Origin: Haematobia irritans
Lineage: Eukaryota > Arthropoda > Insecta > Diptera > Muscidae
Assembly: GCF_050003625.1 (NCBI RefSeq)
Contig: NC_134398.1
Coordinates: 98,311,479 to 98,375,478 of the forward strand
Direction: 5' to 3'
DNA: 64,000 nt
Positions 1-11,559 of the stretch are shown here, one piece after another. The stretch's first letter is position 1. Each line of letters opens with the position of its first letter. Position numbers and translations under genes: made by a program. The notes under the pieces are model-generated. The model had not been told where the DNA came from. It was given only the letters and a program-made list of their open reading frames with translations, and ran no database searches.

Positions 1-460
1 GGCAAATTGAATAAAAACTACGGTTTCTATAAGCTCAAGACATCAAATCGGGCGATAGGTCTATATGGGAGCTATATCAAAACCTGGACCAATATAGCCC
101 ATCCTCGAACTTGGGCTGCGTGCAGACAAAAGATAAAAGATTCCGTGCCAAATTTCAGGACGATAGCGCCATTATTGAAGGCTGTAGCGTGATTGCAACA
201 GACAGACGGACGGACAGACGGACATGCTTATATTTCTCCCTGATAAAGAATATATATACTTTATATAGTCGCAAATCGATATTTCTATGCGTTACAAACG
301 GAATGACAAACTTATTATACCCCCATCACCATTCTATGGTGGTGGGTATAAAAAAAATCAAAACAATTGTATATGTACGTTATAAAATGGGCATTAAAGA
401 GTCAAAAAATATCAACAATAACCGAAATATAAATTTTTCCTTCTTTTTGTCTCAATTTGT
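1..460. repeat. Fragment of a dispersed fly repeat
   Basis: Non-coding. It contains a short GACAGACGG-type direct repeat near 200-225 and a run reading like 'acaaacggaatgacaaac' followed by a C-rich stretch near 295-350. I associate this combination with a very common repeat of calyptrate fly genomes, but that is from memory and cannot be checked here. The short open frames in it show no protein-family signal. The left border lies outside the window and the transposon class is not determined. Confidence 0.45.
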
Positions 461-463
461 TAT

Positions 464-1183
464 ATGATAGAAAATAAATATATGATAGAAAAGAAATTTA
501 GAAATTTATTTTTCATTTTTCCGTTAACATTTTTATTCCCAATTCCCCCGCATATATTTCTCTTACAAATGGAATGGCAGGATATTTTAAAAAAGTTGAG
601 ATTCTTAAAGGAAATTTTTGATAAATCGTATAAATGCCTCAATAATGACCGACCCACTAAAGATGAAACTATAGCCAAACACGTAGAAGTCTTCTTTGAT
701 TGTCTCGAGAAAATTCGTGTATTACGAAACGTACATTATTCTAGGCTTACTCAAGCGCATAAATCAGCTGCTGACTGTTTTTTCTCTGATGTTCGTGATA
801 AGCTGGTTAATGTTTTGTCTCGAAAAAACATTAACATAGATATTCCTCTTACGCTTCACGAAGAAATCCTGTATAGCGACCTTATTCAAGAATTAAAATC
901 AAACTCATCAGAAGATATCGGTAAAATGTCTTAAACAATTTCCGAGTTTCTTGGATTAATATCGAAGATTATTCCCGACTTCGATGGAAAACCCGAAAAC
1001 TTACAACCCTTCTTAGACTCGTTGGATTTGGTGGAATCCATAAAGGACTGCCATGAGACCATAGCAGTAAGTCTCATTAGGACAAAACTGAAAGGCACTG
1101 CTAGAAGCCTGATATCTAATGAGTCTTCAATAAGGGATATTGGCACTCGGCTAAAATCTGCCGTAACAAGGCCAGTCGACTGA
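464..1183 (+). pseudogene. Gypsy-0 gag, N-terminal part, broken
   Basis: Structural (capsid-like) part of a decayed Ty3/gypsy element. The likely initiator is the ATG at 569; the upstream ATG at 464 only extends it. The frame runs to a TAA at 932-934, then resumes in the same frame with a plausible capsid-type stretch (aromatic/acidic, FDGKPENLQPFLDS-like) to a TGA at 1181-1183. Near 1165 the downstream gag segment continues in another frame, so there is at least one nonsense change and one frameshift. No LTR or primer site is visible upstream, so the element is probably 5' truncated. The gypsy assignment comes from the protease and RT remnant that follow; the subfamily is uncertain. Confidence 0.6.
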
Positions 1184-1727
1184 AGTTCTATCTGCAAAAA
1201 TTATGAATGTAAAGCAGGGGAACAAATCGGCAAATATGTTGGTATGTGAACTGGAGGAACTCACAAAGGCTCTCTCTGCAGCATACATATCTGACGGTTT
1301 ATCCCAAGAACTGGCAGAAAAGTATGCGACCCAAACGGCTGTAAAGTCTTTGACGAAAAATGCGTCAAACGAAAGGGTTGGCCTCATAATGGCTGCAGGC
1401 AACTTTAGTAATATGAATGATGCGGTATCAAAATTTGTTAATACTTGTACCGAATCTTCATCAGTAAGCGACGTAAGGTATTATAACACAAATTGGCGCG
1501 GACAAGGATATAGCCGTGGGCGCGGTAACAATCAAGCCCGTAGATATAACAACTATCGTGGCCAAAGTAATGGCAACAAACGTGGCCAAAGCTACCGCGG
1601 TAATTATAGAGGTCGTGGCTCGTACAATAATAATGTACGAGTCGTCATTGACGAAGGTAATCATTCGGAAAACTGGAGTCATCCCTTGGGGGAACAATGG
1701 TCCAAAAGTCCAAAATTTTCAAAGTAA
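1160..1727 (+). pseudogene. Gypsy-0 gag, C-terminal RG-rich part
   Basis: Continuation of gag after a frameshift. The first 85 residues are helical and acidic, as in the end of a capsid domain. The C-terminal third (about residues 95-150 counted from the ATG at 1203) is rich in Arg, Gly, Asn and Tyr, with repeated RGQ/RGRG/NNYRG units. This basic RGG-like tail takes the place of a CCHC zinc knuckle and presumably binds RNA; errantivirus-type gag proteins typically lack zinc knuckles. The ATG at 1203 is internal rather than a true start, because the frame is open upstream to about 1160. The protease lies directly downstream in a different frame. Confidence 0.6.
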
Positions 1728-1744
1728 ACATAAGTCATTTTCCT

Positions 1745-2393
1745 ACAAGTAAAAGAAAATATTGAGAACAACTTTCTTACATTCTTAGTGGACACTGGTG
1801 CTGACATATCCCTATTAAAACAATTTAATAGGAAATATCGTCAAATAGATCAGACCAATACTACAATTATAAGTGGCATTAGTCAAGGAACAATTAAATC
1901 GTTGGGATCGATACAGTTAGATATTCGGATAAACAATTTTTTAATACCTCATGAATTTCAAGTTGTACCACCTTGCGATAGTATTCTGGGAATAGATTTT
2001 AATAAAAGATATAACTGTATTTTGGATTTCAATGAAAATAATGATTGGTTTATTATAAGACCTGATAACATCAATTGCAATATTCAAGTCCCCATAACAT
2101 TTTCAGACAGTAACCAAAATATTTTGCTACCGGCTCGGTCCGAAGTAATTAGAAAACTATATTTAACAACAACCGAAGAAGAGTTATTGGTAATCAATCA
2201 AGAACCTCAACCAGGAATCTTTATTGCCAGCACTATTGGAAATGCCAAATATGCACTAACTTATAATACCCTGTTCCACAGTGTGGCGCAGGGTATAAAA
2301 ACACTTTCGTTCGTTTACTCAACACAACTACTGAAAATGTTATGTTTAATATCAAAAGCATTGCAACTGAAAATTTGTCAAATTATGACATAA
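1745..2393 (+). pseudogene. Gypsy-0 retroviral-type aspartic protease
   Basis: The segment carries the protease active-site triad DTGAD (about 1791-1805) in a hydrophobic context, followed at the usual distance by a second conserved region with I-L-G-I-D (about 1981-1998), typical of Ty3/gypsy protease flaps. The frame opens upstream of the Val/Asp codons at 1788, so translation normally enters from gag by frameshifting. It closes at 2393, where the RT should continue. A short RT-leader remnant in another frame follows. The protein is therefore a protease plus linker cut from its polymerase. Confidence 0.7.
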
Positions 2394-2439
2394 TAAATCT
2401 GAGATCATTAAAAAATGAGAGAAAACAAGAAATTCTTTC

Positions 2440-2600
2440 AAAAATTGTCCAAAAGAATTTAAAAATGTCCTACTTTCACTATGTTCTGAATATACTGATG
2501 TTTTTGGTTTAGAAACAGAACCAACAACAATAAATAATTTCTATAAGCAGAAAATTAGACTAAAGAATGTGACTTGTAGCACTTGTGTAGGAATCAACTT
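2440..2600 (+). pseudogene. Gypsy-0 RT leader remnant
   Basis: About 50 codons read as the linker that precedes RT in gypsy-type elements: an acidic stretch with Y-T-D-V-F-G, then E-T-E-P and N-N-F-Y-K-Q-K-I-R-L. It stops before the first RT motif. Sequence beyond about 2600 is non-coding and merges into the presumed LTR of Gypsy-1, so Gypsy-0 appears cut here by deletion or insertion; I cannot fix the border. Confidence 0.45.
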
Positions 2601-2689
2601 GCTAGAAAAATGCTAATTTTGAATTAAGGGAGGCTATGAAAAATATTTCGATGACTGAAAAAATAAAATTTGAAAAAAAGAAAAAAAAT

Positions 2690-2976
2690 GTGATAACACA
2701 GGAGGGTGGGCAGAGACATAAGGGGAAAATTACATCTTCCACCCCTAGTCCTCGAATATTTCCAATCATCTTTTGTTTATATTTTATTTTTTTATGTTGT
2801 AAAGCAGTCATTATTATTCAGGGTTTAGCTACCTAAATTTTTGGTTTTTGTAATAGGCCCCGACATACCTTCTAGGCCAAGATCACCACCCCAACTCCCT
2901 GAGCACGGCCGGAAAATGAAAGGTAGCACCAGGTCCATAGAAGGTATGGCTAATGTCGGGTCGTTATAGAACTAAA
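2690..2976 (+). repeat. Putative 5' LTR of Gypsy-1
   Basis: This block lies immediately 5' of an exact tRNA-Lys primer site and begins near a TGTGATAACA stretch. It has an inverted-repeat feel near its end ('accttctaggcc' against 'atagaaggtatgg'). No second LTR copy exists in the window because the element is cut at 7868, so the borders are inferred from the primer site and the end of Gypsy-0 coding. The LTR does not show a clean TG...CA pair. Confidence 0.35.
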
Positions 2977-2994
2977 TGGCGCCCAACGTGGGGC
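2977..2994 (+). promoter_or_regulatory. Primer binding site, tRNA-Lys type (Gypsy-1)
   Basis: The 18 bases TGGCGCCCAACGTGGGGC are, to my knowledge, the exact complement of the 3' end of Drosophila-type tRNA-Lys including CCA. This is the minus-strand priming site for reverse transcription and marks the end of the 5' LTR and the start of the internal region. Confidence 0.75.
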
Positions 2995-3646
2995 CACAGT
3001 TATTAGAAAACGCGAAATTCGTTGAAAATTTAGGAATTTGTATTAATGTATGCATAATGTGTAACTGTTTCCTCTTAAAATTAAATAGCTTAGTTCCGTG
3101 ATGTATTGACTGCATTCTACATTTTTGGTTTATCTATTATTTGTGGTTGGAATATTGAAATTTTCTATTGTTTTGGAATTCGGTACCTATCATATAAATC
3201 ACTTAAAAATAGTTATGTGGTAGAATTTGTTTGAGACTTATTTTTTGGTTATAATCGGCAACTTACTCACAAATACTATCATGAGTTTTTGTTTTGTTAT
3301 AATTTTTAACTGTTTTCGATAGTTTTTGAGACTTCGTTGTTTGATTTTTTTACATGTCAAACAATGACTCGCTCTAAAGATTTCAGATTATTTTTTGTGA
3401 TGAATTTGGGAGTTGGAACTTTATTGCTGTATACCATTTTTCAAATTCATCTTTACCTTTTATTTTATTGGAAATTCGAGATTGAGTATATTCTTATAGA
3501 TTGTATTAACTGAAGTTCTAATTTGAGTAGTGGTTAATTGATAATTTGAGCGTTTTTTGTTTACTTTTATATCGCATAATCATGCCTTTGACGTGAAAAT
3601 TTATTAAATATCGAAGAGCCAACGAATATTAGTTTTACTATTGACA
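2995..3646 (+). other. Gypsy-1 untranslated leader
   Basis: An AT-rich stretch of about 650 bases between the primer site and the first gag-like codons. I see no open frame or motif in it beyond T-rich runs. It is consistent with an LTR-retrotransposon 5' leader. Confidence 0.4.
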
Positions 3647-3775
3647 TGTGCGATGAAAGTTCTATCGCGCATAGAACTCGCGGAGCTGTAGAAAGGAGAC
3701 GAACACATGATCGTGGGGGTAGTGGTGATGCGCCCAATGACGATGGCAGAATTGCTCGCATGATTGCAGACTCTA

Positions 3776-4271
3776 CACTCAAAAAAAAAGTGAACTACCT
3801 ATTTCACTAAAGCCAATTTAACTTTATTTTAGTTCATGGAATTATTATGTTTGGAGAAATTTTCCTTTACTCCAATAATTTTTTGCGTACGATAGTTAAA
3901 TGAACTAAAAACCAGGAAAAATTATACACGAATTAAGCATAAAGATTTACTAAATTCGTATTTCTCACAAAATAGTTCATTATTTCTTTAAATTTGTAAA
4001 TTTTAATACAAACGCGTCCATCATGAACTTCATATGTCACTAAAGACATTCTTGCAATTTTGAACTCCAATATTTTCCTTCAAACTGCAAAATTTTCTTA
4101 AACAAGTGAAAAAAAATAATTATGTCTAATAAATTTTCTTGAATTTGTGGAAAAATATTTACTTAATTTTGTGATATCGGCGTGATGCCAGCGTTTGTAG
4201 TACTGTTTAGTTAAAATTTTCTAAAATTAACCAAAAGTTTTCTTCCTGGTGGGTTCACTGTTTTTTCAGTG
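3776..4271. mobile_element. TA-flanked MITE, copy 1
   Basis: A 496-bp non-coding element with terminal inverted repeats. The left end reads cactcaaaaaaaaagtgaac and the right end, reverse-complemented, reads cactgaaaaaacagtgaac. It is flanked by TA at 3774-3775 and 4272-4273. Removing it with one TA restores the gag reading frame of Gypsy-1, so the borders are exact. The TA target suggests Tc1/mariner-type mobilisation in trans. A second copy in opposite orientation lies at 43358-43871. Confidence 0.85.
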
Positions 4272-4632
4272 TATAGATAGTTTTCGTGAAGATATTAACA
4301 ACGCTATATCTAGTCAGATTCGTTCTATGTTTCAGAGTCTAAATTTTAATAACGATAGAACTCCCGAAGAGGTACAAAGAGAGTTATCGGCAAGTGTTAA
4401 CCCTTCGGGTTCGGCTACGACAGCGGCTTCCGCACCCAGATCTGATACATTTCTGGCAGAAAAGGTGTTGAACATAATTCGCATTTAGAAATTGAAATTT
4501 TCAGGACATAATAACCAAATGTCAGTGGATGAATTTGTTTATAGAATTAATATTCTCACTTCCAATAACCTAAATGGGGACTTTGAAATTTTATGTAGAC
4601 ATGCCCACTGCTTATTTGAAGGGAAAGCATTA

Positions 4633-4988
4633 GGTTAGGTTAGGTTAGGTTAGGTTATGTGGCAGCCCGATGTATCAGGCTCACTAGACTATTCAGTCCA
4701 TTGTGACACCACAGTGGCGAACTTCTCTCTTATCACTGAGTGCTGCCCGATTCCATGTTAAGCTCAATAACAAGGGACCTCCTTTTTATAGCCGAGTCCG
4801 AACGGCGTTCCACATTCCAGTGAAACCACTTAGAGAAGCTTTGAAACCCTCAGAAATGTCACCAGCATTACTGAGGTGAGATAATCCACCGCTGAAAAAC
4901 TTTTTGGTGTTCGGTCGTAGCAGGAATCGAACCCACGACCTTGTGTATGCAAGGCGGGCATGCTAACCATTGCACCACGGTGGCTCCC
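4633..4988 (-). mobile_element. tRNA-derived SINE, copy 1 (full length)
   Basis: A 356-bp SINE on the minus strand flanked by the 12-bp duplication gggaaagcatta (4621-4632 and 4989-5000). Read on its own strand, it starts GGGAGCCACCG and has a pol III A box (TGGTGCAATGG), an exact B box (GGTTCGATTCC) and a tRNA-unrelated body. Its 3' end matches the 3' end of LINE-B and finishes in (CCTAA)n. Both promoter boxes are intact, so this copy could in principle be transcribed. It interrupts Gypsy-1 gag. Confidence 0.9.
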
Positions 4989-5599
4989 GGGAAAGCATTA
5001 GAATGGTATTGGCGATACCACAGGCAAAACCATAATCTAGACTAGATTAGTTTGTCCACTGCACTACAAAACCAATACAAACAGGACTATAATGACTTTG
5101 ACGTTTTAGGCACGAACTCTTACATCTGAACATACGAGACATTGCTAGTTTACGAAGTGCAGTTAAGAAGCATGAACGATTTATTAAGGACACACATGAT
5201 TCGAATCGCCAAAGGGTGGAAAGACATAAAGTCGCAGAATTAGTTGATTTCGATAATGATATGAATGAAGTGAACGATAGTGATCCTAATGACGAAATAT
5301 GCGGAGTTGAAAGAATTAGGAACTGCTGGAATTTTGATGCGCCAGGACATTCTTATATTGATTGCATGGAAGCTAGACAGGTGTTTTGTTATGGTTGTGG
5401 CAGGAAGAATACACACAAGCCTACTTGCCCTCATTGTATGAAATCCAGACAGGGAAATGGATCAAGGGATGGAAGTAGACGCGGCATCCACAATTGACAA
5501 AGACGGACGAGATGGTGTAGAATTTTCTTCTGAAGGAATTAAGAACGATAGTTCATTAAAAAGACCATATCATATCCAATTAAGGAAATGGAGAAAAAT

Positions 5600-6832
5600 T
5601 AGAGCGAAGATTAATTATAACAAATTTCCGCTTTAGTCACTAGGAAAGAAGATAACCGACCATATATATCTTTGAAATTGTGCGAAAATCATTATTTGGC
5701 TCTTTTGGATAGCGGCGCCAATAAAAGTGTTATTGGTGGAATGCTCGCATCTGGGGTTCAGAATTATATAGGATTTAAAAGATGTGTTGGGAATGTGAAA
5801 ACAGCGGACGGACATAAACAAGGAGTATTAGGTACAGTTTTGATAGAAGTTTGTTTTCAAGGAAACAAAAAGTCGTTTGAATTTTTAGTAGTGCCTTCTA
5901 TCAAACAAAACGTAATATGCGGGTGTGACTTTTGGGACTCATTCGGACTTAAGGTCTTTATGCCTACTATTGAGGAGCTAAATATCGTAAATGAAGACCC
6001 GGATAGGTTGACAATGAATGATGAACAACGACTTAGACTGAACAGCGTCATTCAAGCTTTTCCAAATTCGGAAGTAGAAGGGCTTGGATGTACTACGTTA
6101 TTTGAGCATGTTATTGATACTGGGAACGCCAAACCCATAAAGCATCGGTACTATCCGATATCTCCAGCCGTGGAAAAGCAGCTATGCGGAGAACTTGATA
6201 GGATGATTTCATTAGGCGTTATAGAAGAGGCTCCTAATTCGTCATGGTCTTCCCCGACAGTTGTAGTTGTAAAGCCAGGCAAAGTACGGATGTGCGTCGA
6301 CAGCAGGAAATTGAACTCGGTAACAGTCAAAGACGCATATCCAATTCCGATCATTGATGGATTATTGGCTAGACTTCCTCCAGTTTATTGCATTTCAAAG
6401 ATTGATTTGAAAGATGCCTTTTGGCAAATTAAACTAGAGGAAAGTTCAAAACCAAAGACAGCTTTTACCGTCCCAAACCGGCCATTATACCAATTTACCA
6501 GAATGCCCTTTGGGCTATGTAATGCGCCGCAGACTCTATCTAGGCTAATGGATAAAGTTATTCCATATAACTTGAAAAACCACACCTTTGTTTATTTGGA
6601 TGACTTATTGGTAGTCTCTGAAAGTTTCGATCAACATTTAACACATCTGTTGGAAGAAGCTACTCAATTAAGAAAGGCAGGTTTAACGATTAATGTGGCA
6701 AAAAGCGACTTTGGTTTAAATAAAGTAAGGTACCTTGGATGTATCGTTGGTAACGGCACACTACAGGTTGACGATGAAAAATTGAAGGCTATTAAAGAGA
6801 TATCACAGAGATATCATAAGACAACTGCGTAG
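5600..6832 (+). pseudogene. Gypsy-1 pol: protease and reverse transcriptase
   Basis: The protease active site is DSGAN about 15 residues into the block that opens near 5672. RT follows with the usual order: P-I-K-H-R-Y-Y entry motif, R-M-C-V-D-S-R-K-L-N, D-L-K-D-A-F-W-Q-I, F-T-R-M-P-F-G-L-C-N-A-P-Q, and the catalytic Y-L-D-D near 6594-6605. The frame closes at 6832 and pol resumes a few bases later in another frame (6837), so a small indel separates RT from its thumb and RNase H. RT sequence and organisation resemble Gypsy-2, which I compare with the Ulysses/Osvaldo group of Drosophila; that assignment is from memory. Confidence 0.8.
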
Positions 6833-6836
6833 ATTT

Positions 6837-7868
6837 TTGGGAATGACCGGTTGGTATCGTCGTTTCATACGCAATTACTCTACTGTTAGTTTTCCACTCA
6901 CAGAGCTACTTTCTAAAAAGAAAAAGTTTACCTGGACCGAAAAGGAGCAAGTAGCGTTTGATCTATTGAAAAATGAATTAGCCAATGCACCTGTATTAAT
7001 ACACCCAGACTACAATAAACCATTTATTGTACAATGTGATGCTAGCATTTGCGGCATCGGTGCTGTCTTGGCACAGGTCGATAGTAGTGGCGAGGAGAGA
7101 CCGATAGCTTATATGTCTCAGAAGCTAAATCGTGCGCAAAGAAACTATTCAATAAGCGAACTTGAATGCCTGGCTGTAGTTATGGCAGTAAAGAAGTTTA
7201 GGTCATATATAGAAATGCAGGAGTTCAAAGTCGTAACGGATCATGCTAGCCTAAAGTGGCTGATGAGCCAGCGCGATTTGTCGAGTAGGCTAGCGAGATG
7301 GGCGTTGAAGCTTCAGGGTTTTGATTTTTCAATTGAACACCGGAGTGGGAAACAAAATATAGTACCCGATACATTGTCTAGAATATATGAAGACGAGATT
7401 TCAGTAAATGCCATTGAACTTGAAAACATGCCATCGATAGACCTTGATTCTGATGCATTTCGAAGCGAGGAATATACGAAATTGATTTCGGATATTTCGA
7501 ATTCACGTCTTTTTGTTTTTAAGGTGATTGAGAATTTTATATACAAACGCACAAACTTTTCGACTGGTGACAGTGATGAATCGGAATCATGGAAGCTATT
7601 TGTACCCACTGCGTTAAGAAAAGATATAATCTACACTTCACATGATATTCCGAACTCTGCCCACGGTGGTATTGCGAAGACCCTTGAGCGAATTCGACGC
7701 TATTTCTGTTGGCCAAGGTTGGTTTCTGATGTACGAGATTACGTACTAAACTGTGAATTGTGCAAAACATCGAAGACTCCAACATATGTGTTGAGACCTC
7801 CTTTGGGAAAGATGGTAACTACGGATAGACCATTTCAGCGTCTTTATATTGATCTGATCGAAAAGTGA
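6837..7868 (+). pseudogene. Gypsy-1 pol: RT end, RNase H, N-terminal integrase
   Basis: It starts in the RT thumb signature M-T-G-W-Y-R-R-F. The RNase H domain has QCDAS (first catalytic Asp) and, further on, SELECLAVV and TDHASLKWL (the Glu and second Asp regions). Next comes the integrase H2C2 zinc domain (H...H...C-E-L-C, about 7640-7765). The coding sequence stops at TDRPFQRLYIDLI, just where the first catalytic Asp of the integrase core lies. The rest of the integrase, any 3' ORF and the 3' LTR are missing. The element is therefore 3' truncated into AT-rich DNA. Confidence 0.8.
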
Positions 7869-8118
7869 ATAAATAAGAATATAACAAATAAAATATTAAA
7901 AATTAAGACATGGAATGAAAAATAGAAATAGAATTAAGAAATTAAAATTGTGAAAAAAAACTTTAAGCAATGAAAAAATATTGAATAATAAGAATTGAAT
8001 ATTAAATAAATAAGAATATAACAAATTTAAAAAATAGAAATTAAAAAACTAATTAAGAAAAGGAAAATAAAAATAATTTGAAAATGTAAACTAAAGTGAA
8101 TAGGAATACAAAAATTGT
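7869..8118. other. AT-rich non-coding host segment
   Basis: About 250 bases made mostly of A-rich words (aataagaatataaca, gaaattaa). No gene is seen. Its last part (about 8092-8118) matches the beginning of a unit seen again at about 13500, which makes it useful as flanking reference for the LINE-C and Helitron insertions. Confidence 0.6.
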
Positions 8119-9385
8119 AAAAATTGCAATCCCACCGCGGCGAGTTCTACGCACCGGATTGACCCGATGGATACCAGCCATCGGCTGCCACCTCTGTGTA
8201 CGCGTTGTCTCGTCCGTTTTTTCGTGTTGGAGAAGGTGCATCCCGGGGAGCCTTCTCCGCCTGCTTTTGGTCCGAGCCGGGATAGAGGAAAACCCCGGAC
8301 CATGGTACTGTGCCGTCTGCCGAAATCGAATTCACCATCGCTCGGTTTCGGTGAGGTGTAACCGGTGCATGGAATGGGTGCACTTCCGGAACTGCTCCGG
8401 CCTAACATCGCTGCGGGAGTATAGTCAAACTGACTTCGTGGCAGGATGCTGTGCCAATGACAGCAGCAGTGGGTCATCTGATTATGTGACCCCACCGACT
8501 TCTCCCGCACAACAATATTCTCCGCCGCAGCATCTTACACCGAATATTGTTGTACCAGTTCCGGAGAGTGCATCATTTTTGCAATTTAATTGCAACGGGC
8601 TCCGTGGTAAGATTAGTGAGATCGTAGACTTTATGAATCGGAAAAGGATAAGGGTCGCGGCGATCCCGGAAACAAAGCTGAATCCCACCTGCAGCCTACG
8701 ACATTGTGATGGGTACAATGTCCTACGGAAGGATCGCACAAGAAATGGAGGTGGTGGCCTGGCTTTCATATTACACCGTTCCGTGCAGTATAGACCTATC
8801 ACGCTTGTGCTAGACACTAATGACCCGTACATGGAATGTATGGGGGTAGCAGTTAAGTGTGGGGCTGCCGAGATAGAGCTATACAATGTTTACATACCGC
8901 CGGTTGGTAGCTGTGCTCCAGGTTATAGCCCAAACATTGAGTGGTTGTTGAGCGGGCATAACCGATTGGTTCTAGGAGATTTTAATGCCCACCATGAACT
9001 TTGGCATTCTCTCCTGGGTAATGACCAGAGGGGCATAGCTTTGACAGAGCAGATAGACGACTCCACATTTTGCACGGTGAACGAAGAGGCCCCCAGGAGA
9101 ATTATGGGTGACTGCAGCAGTTCGCCAGATTTATCGTTAGCATCGCCTGGTCTGATAAATGACGTCTCCTGGCAACCCGTCATTTCATTGGGTTCGGACC
9201 ACCTCCCCATAATTCTCACCATCAACCGACCCTCTGATTTCATAACCTCTGAACGCCGGACGTGCAGAGAATACACCGATCGCCGCTTCAGTGAGCTCCC
9301 GTCCCCCTCACATGTTCATGTTGCCCAGAGGGAGTTCAGGGACATCATCCTCGCTTCATACCCGCTGGTCGAATTGCCCAGGTGA
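8119..9385 (+). pseudogene. LINE-C: 2A-like motif, zinc finger, APE endonuclease
   Basis: N-terminal half of the LINE-C protein. A Leu-rich stretch leads into G-I-E-E-N-P-G-P (8279-8302), a 2A-like ribosome-skipping motif whose usual Asp is Gly here. It is followed at once by a PHD-like Cys/His finger (CAVC ... CNRC ... H ... C, about 8309-8400). After a Ser/Pro-rich linker the endonuclease starts at F-N-C-N-G-L-R-G, with the E-T-K-L catalytic Glu region near 8675, L-G-D-F-N-A-H-H near 8972-8995, and G-S-D-H-L-P-I near 9193-9213. The frame closes at 9383-9385; homology continues in another frame from about 9360. The endonuclease core itself looks complete. Confidence 0.75.
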
Positions 9386-11559
9386 GGCCCAACTTCCCAG
9401 CCGAAGCGGCGGGACTCGCAGACGAGCGTGATGAACGCCGTCGTGCTAACCCTGCTGATCCTAGAATCAGAGAACTAAATCTAGAGATTAGTAAGATAGT
9501 CGACGAGCACAAGCGGAACACTTGGTTAGAGCACCTGAAGCAATGTAACTTAGGAACAGGAACTGGTAAATTGTGGTCAACAGTTAGAGCCCTCTCGAAC
9601 CCCTCCACAAGGGATGATGGGATTTCAGTCACATTTGGCGACGTGACTGTGACTGATCCGAAGAGGTGCGCCAAATACTTCAACCGACAGTTTGTCGAGC
9701 ATCCCGAGAGTGATAGAGCGAAAAGGAGAGCCACCCGTCGTGTACGTGGTCTCCGAGCCGATGACACACCACAATTTACTGCAGCCGAAGTTACCAATGT
9801 CATCAACAGCGCGAAACCATCTAAGGCGCTGGGCCCTGATGGAATTTCAATGCTAATGCTGAAGCATCTGGGAATACTGGGAGTTGAGTACCTGACCAGA
9901 CTCCTCAATTTGTCTTTGGAATCACACATTATACCCGATGTCTGGAAAATGGAAAGGGTGATTCCACTACTGAAACCGGGCAAAGATTCGAGCAAAGGTG
10001 AATCGTACAGACCGATATCCCTTCTTTCGCCAGTAGCCAAGACACTTGAGGCATTACTCCTCCCCAGCCTTGTGGAGAATTTTCCAGCTGCCCACCATCA
10101 ACATGGATTCCGTAAGGTACATAGTACGACAACAGCCTTACATGCCATTTCGACACATATTAATAAGGGACTTAACCAGCCCAGGCCGTGTCATAGGACG
10201 GTCCTCGTGGCGCTTGACCTATCGAAAGCATTCGATACGGTCAACCATGCCACATTATTTGAGGACATCGAGAATACGTCCCTACCGACAGGGGCGAAGC
10301 GTTGGGTGCTGAATTATATGTGTGGACGCCAGTCGTACGTGGAATTCAGGGACAGAAAGTCAAGACCGCGTAGAGTTAAACAGGGAGTTCCCCAAGGTGG
10401 GGTGATATCTCCGGCACTGTTTAACCTCTACATGTCCTCGATTCCACCCCCTCCTGACGGCGTCGAGATTGTATCATATGCGGATGACTGTACAATCTTG
10501 GCATCTGGGCCCAATGTTGATGACATTTGCGATCGTTTGAACGTCTACATAGCTAATCTTACCAGTTATTTCACTGCGAGAAACTTGAGGATATCCCCCA
10601 CCAAATCCTCAGCCACACTATTTACTACATGGACGGCAGAAGTGCGCAGGCAGTTGAATATCAGAGTCGATGAAGTAATAATTCCGACCACAAATTACCC
10701 CAAGATTCTTGGGGTCACATTCGACAGCCTTTTTAGGTCATCTGTCCATGCCACTGCAATTTGTAATAAGCTCCGTGGTAGAAACAAGGTCCTCAAGTCA
10801 CTTGCCGGCAGTACTTGGGGTGCGGACAAAGAAACCTTGCTAACTACTTATAAGGCAATTGGCCGGTCAGTGGTAAACTATGCAGCGCCAGTGTGGACAC
10901 CGCAGACCAGTGATACGCAGTGGAATAACATACAAACCTGCCAGAACGCTGTTCTTAGAACTGCGACTGGGTGTCTCCGCAGCACACCCCTGGATCACCT
11001 TTATGTGGAGACAAAGATCATCCCTGTGCGAAGACACAACTACATGTTGTCAAAGCAGTATCTCCTGGGTTGTTATCGCAGTAATCATCCAAACCACCAT
11101 CTTATGGATACACAACCACCACCCAGGAACGTAAGGGTTGATATACATAATCTAGAGCGCGAGATCCAGCGCTATAAAAGAGAGCCTCTAGATCAAGCAG
11201 CGTACCAGGCAGGTTTGAACAGGATTCATGAGGATACTGTAGCTGAAGCGGTGAGAAGCTACAAGGGTAATCCTCTTCTTGGAGTCCGACCTCCGCCCAT
11301 AGCACCGGAGGAAAGAGACCTCCCACGGCAGACTAGGGTAGTTTTGGTCCAATTAAGATCAGGCAAGTGCAGCCGCCTCAATTCCTACTTATCGGTGATT
11401 GATAGCAGCGTAGCTGACGTTTGTCCAATTTGCAACCAAGGGCCACACGACACGCATCATCTTTTCTCTTGCCCAGCCAAACCAACCCGACTTACCACCA
11501 GATCACTCTGGACACACCCCACCTTAGTCGCAGAGTTCCTTGATCTGCCAACAAGCTGA
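9360..11559 (+). pseudogene. LINE-C reverse transcriptase
   Basis: RT domain of LINE-C, about 725 codons open. Motifs in order: K-A-L-G-P-D-G-I (about 9824-9847), S-Y-R-P-I-S-L-L-S (about 10003-10029), A-L-D-L-S-K-A-F-D-T-V (catalytic Asp, about 10210-10242), Q-G-V-P-Q-G-G-V-I-S-P, and the catalytic Y-A-D-D near 10475-10490. The C-terminus has a CCHC-like finger, C-P-I-C followed by H-H-L-F-S-C (about 11424-11475). The first ATG at 9382 is not a natural start, since the domain continues from the endonuclease frame. Apart from the single frameshift at about 9357 the region is uninterrupted. Confidence 0.8.

Larger units (their letters stand above)
3647..5497 (+). pseudogene. Gypsy-1 gag, broken by two insertions
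   Basis: Gag of a Ty3/gypsy element. The likely start is the ATG at 3647, followed by a basic RTRGAVERRR segment. The frame is entered by a MITE at 3776-4271 and resumes exactly after one TA. It then has a TAG at about 4486-4488 in the same frame, a capsid segment (about 4500-4632) entered by a SINE at 4633-4988, and a resumed stretch with an apparent internal deletion around 5040-5110. The final part (5216-5497) is acidic, then carries two knuckle-like units: CWNFDAPGHSYIDC, in which the second Cys is Phe, and a Cys/His-rich CYGCG...CPHC. No functional protein is possible. Pol follows in the same orientation. Confidence 0.7.

Noticed and set aside
4633..4656. Telomere-like TTAGG array as a chromosome end or interstitial telomere
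   Set aside because: Only a few units, always at the 3' tail of the SINE or LINE; better explained as the element tail.
9345..10040. 231-codon minus-strand open frame
   Set aside because: Antisense to the LINE-C RT; no motif, no promoter.
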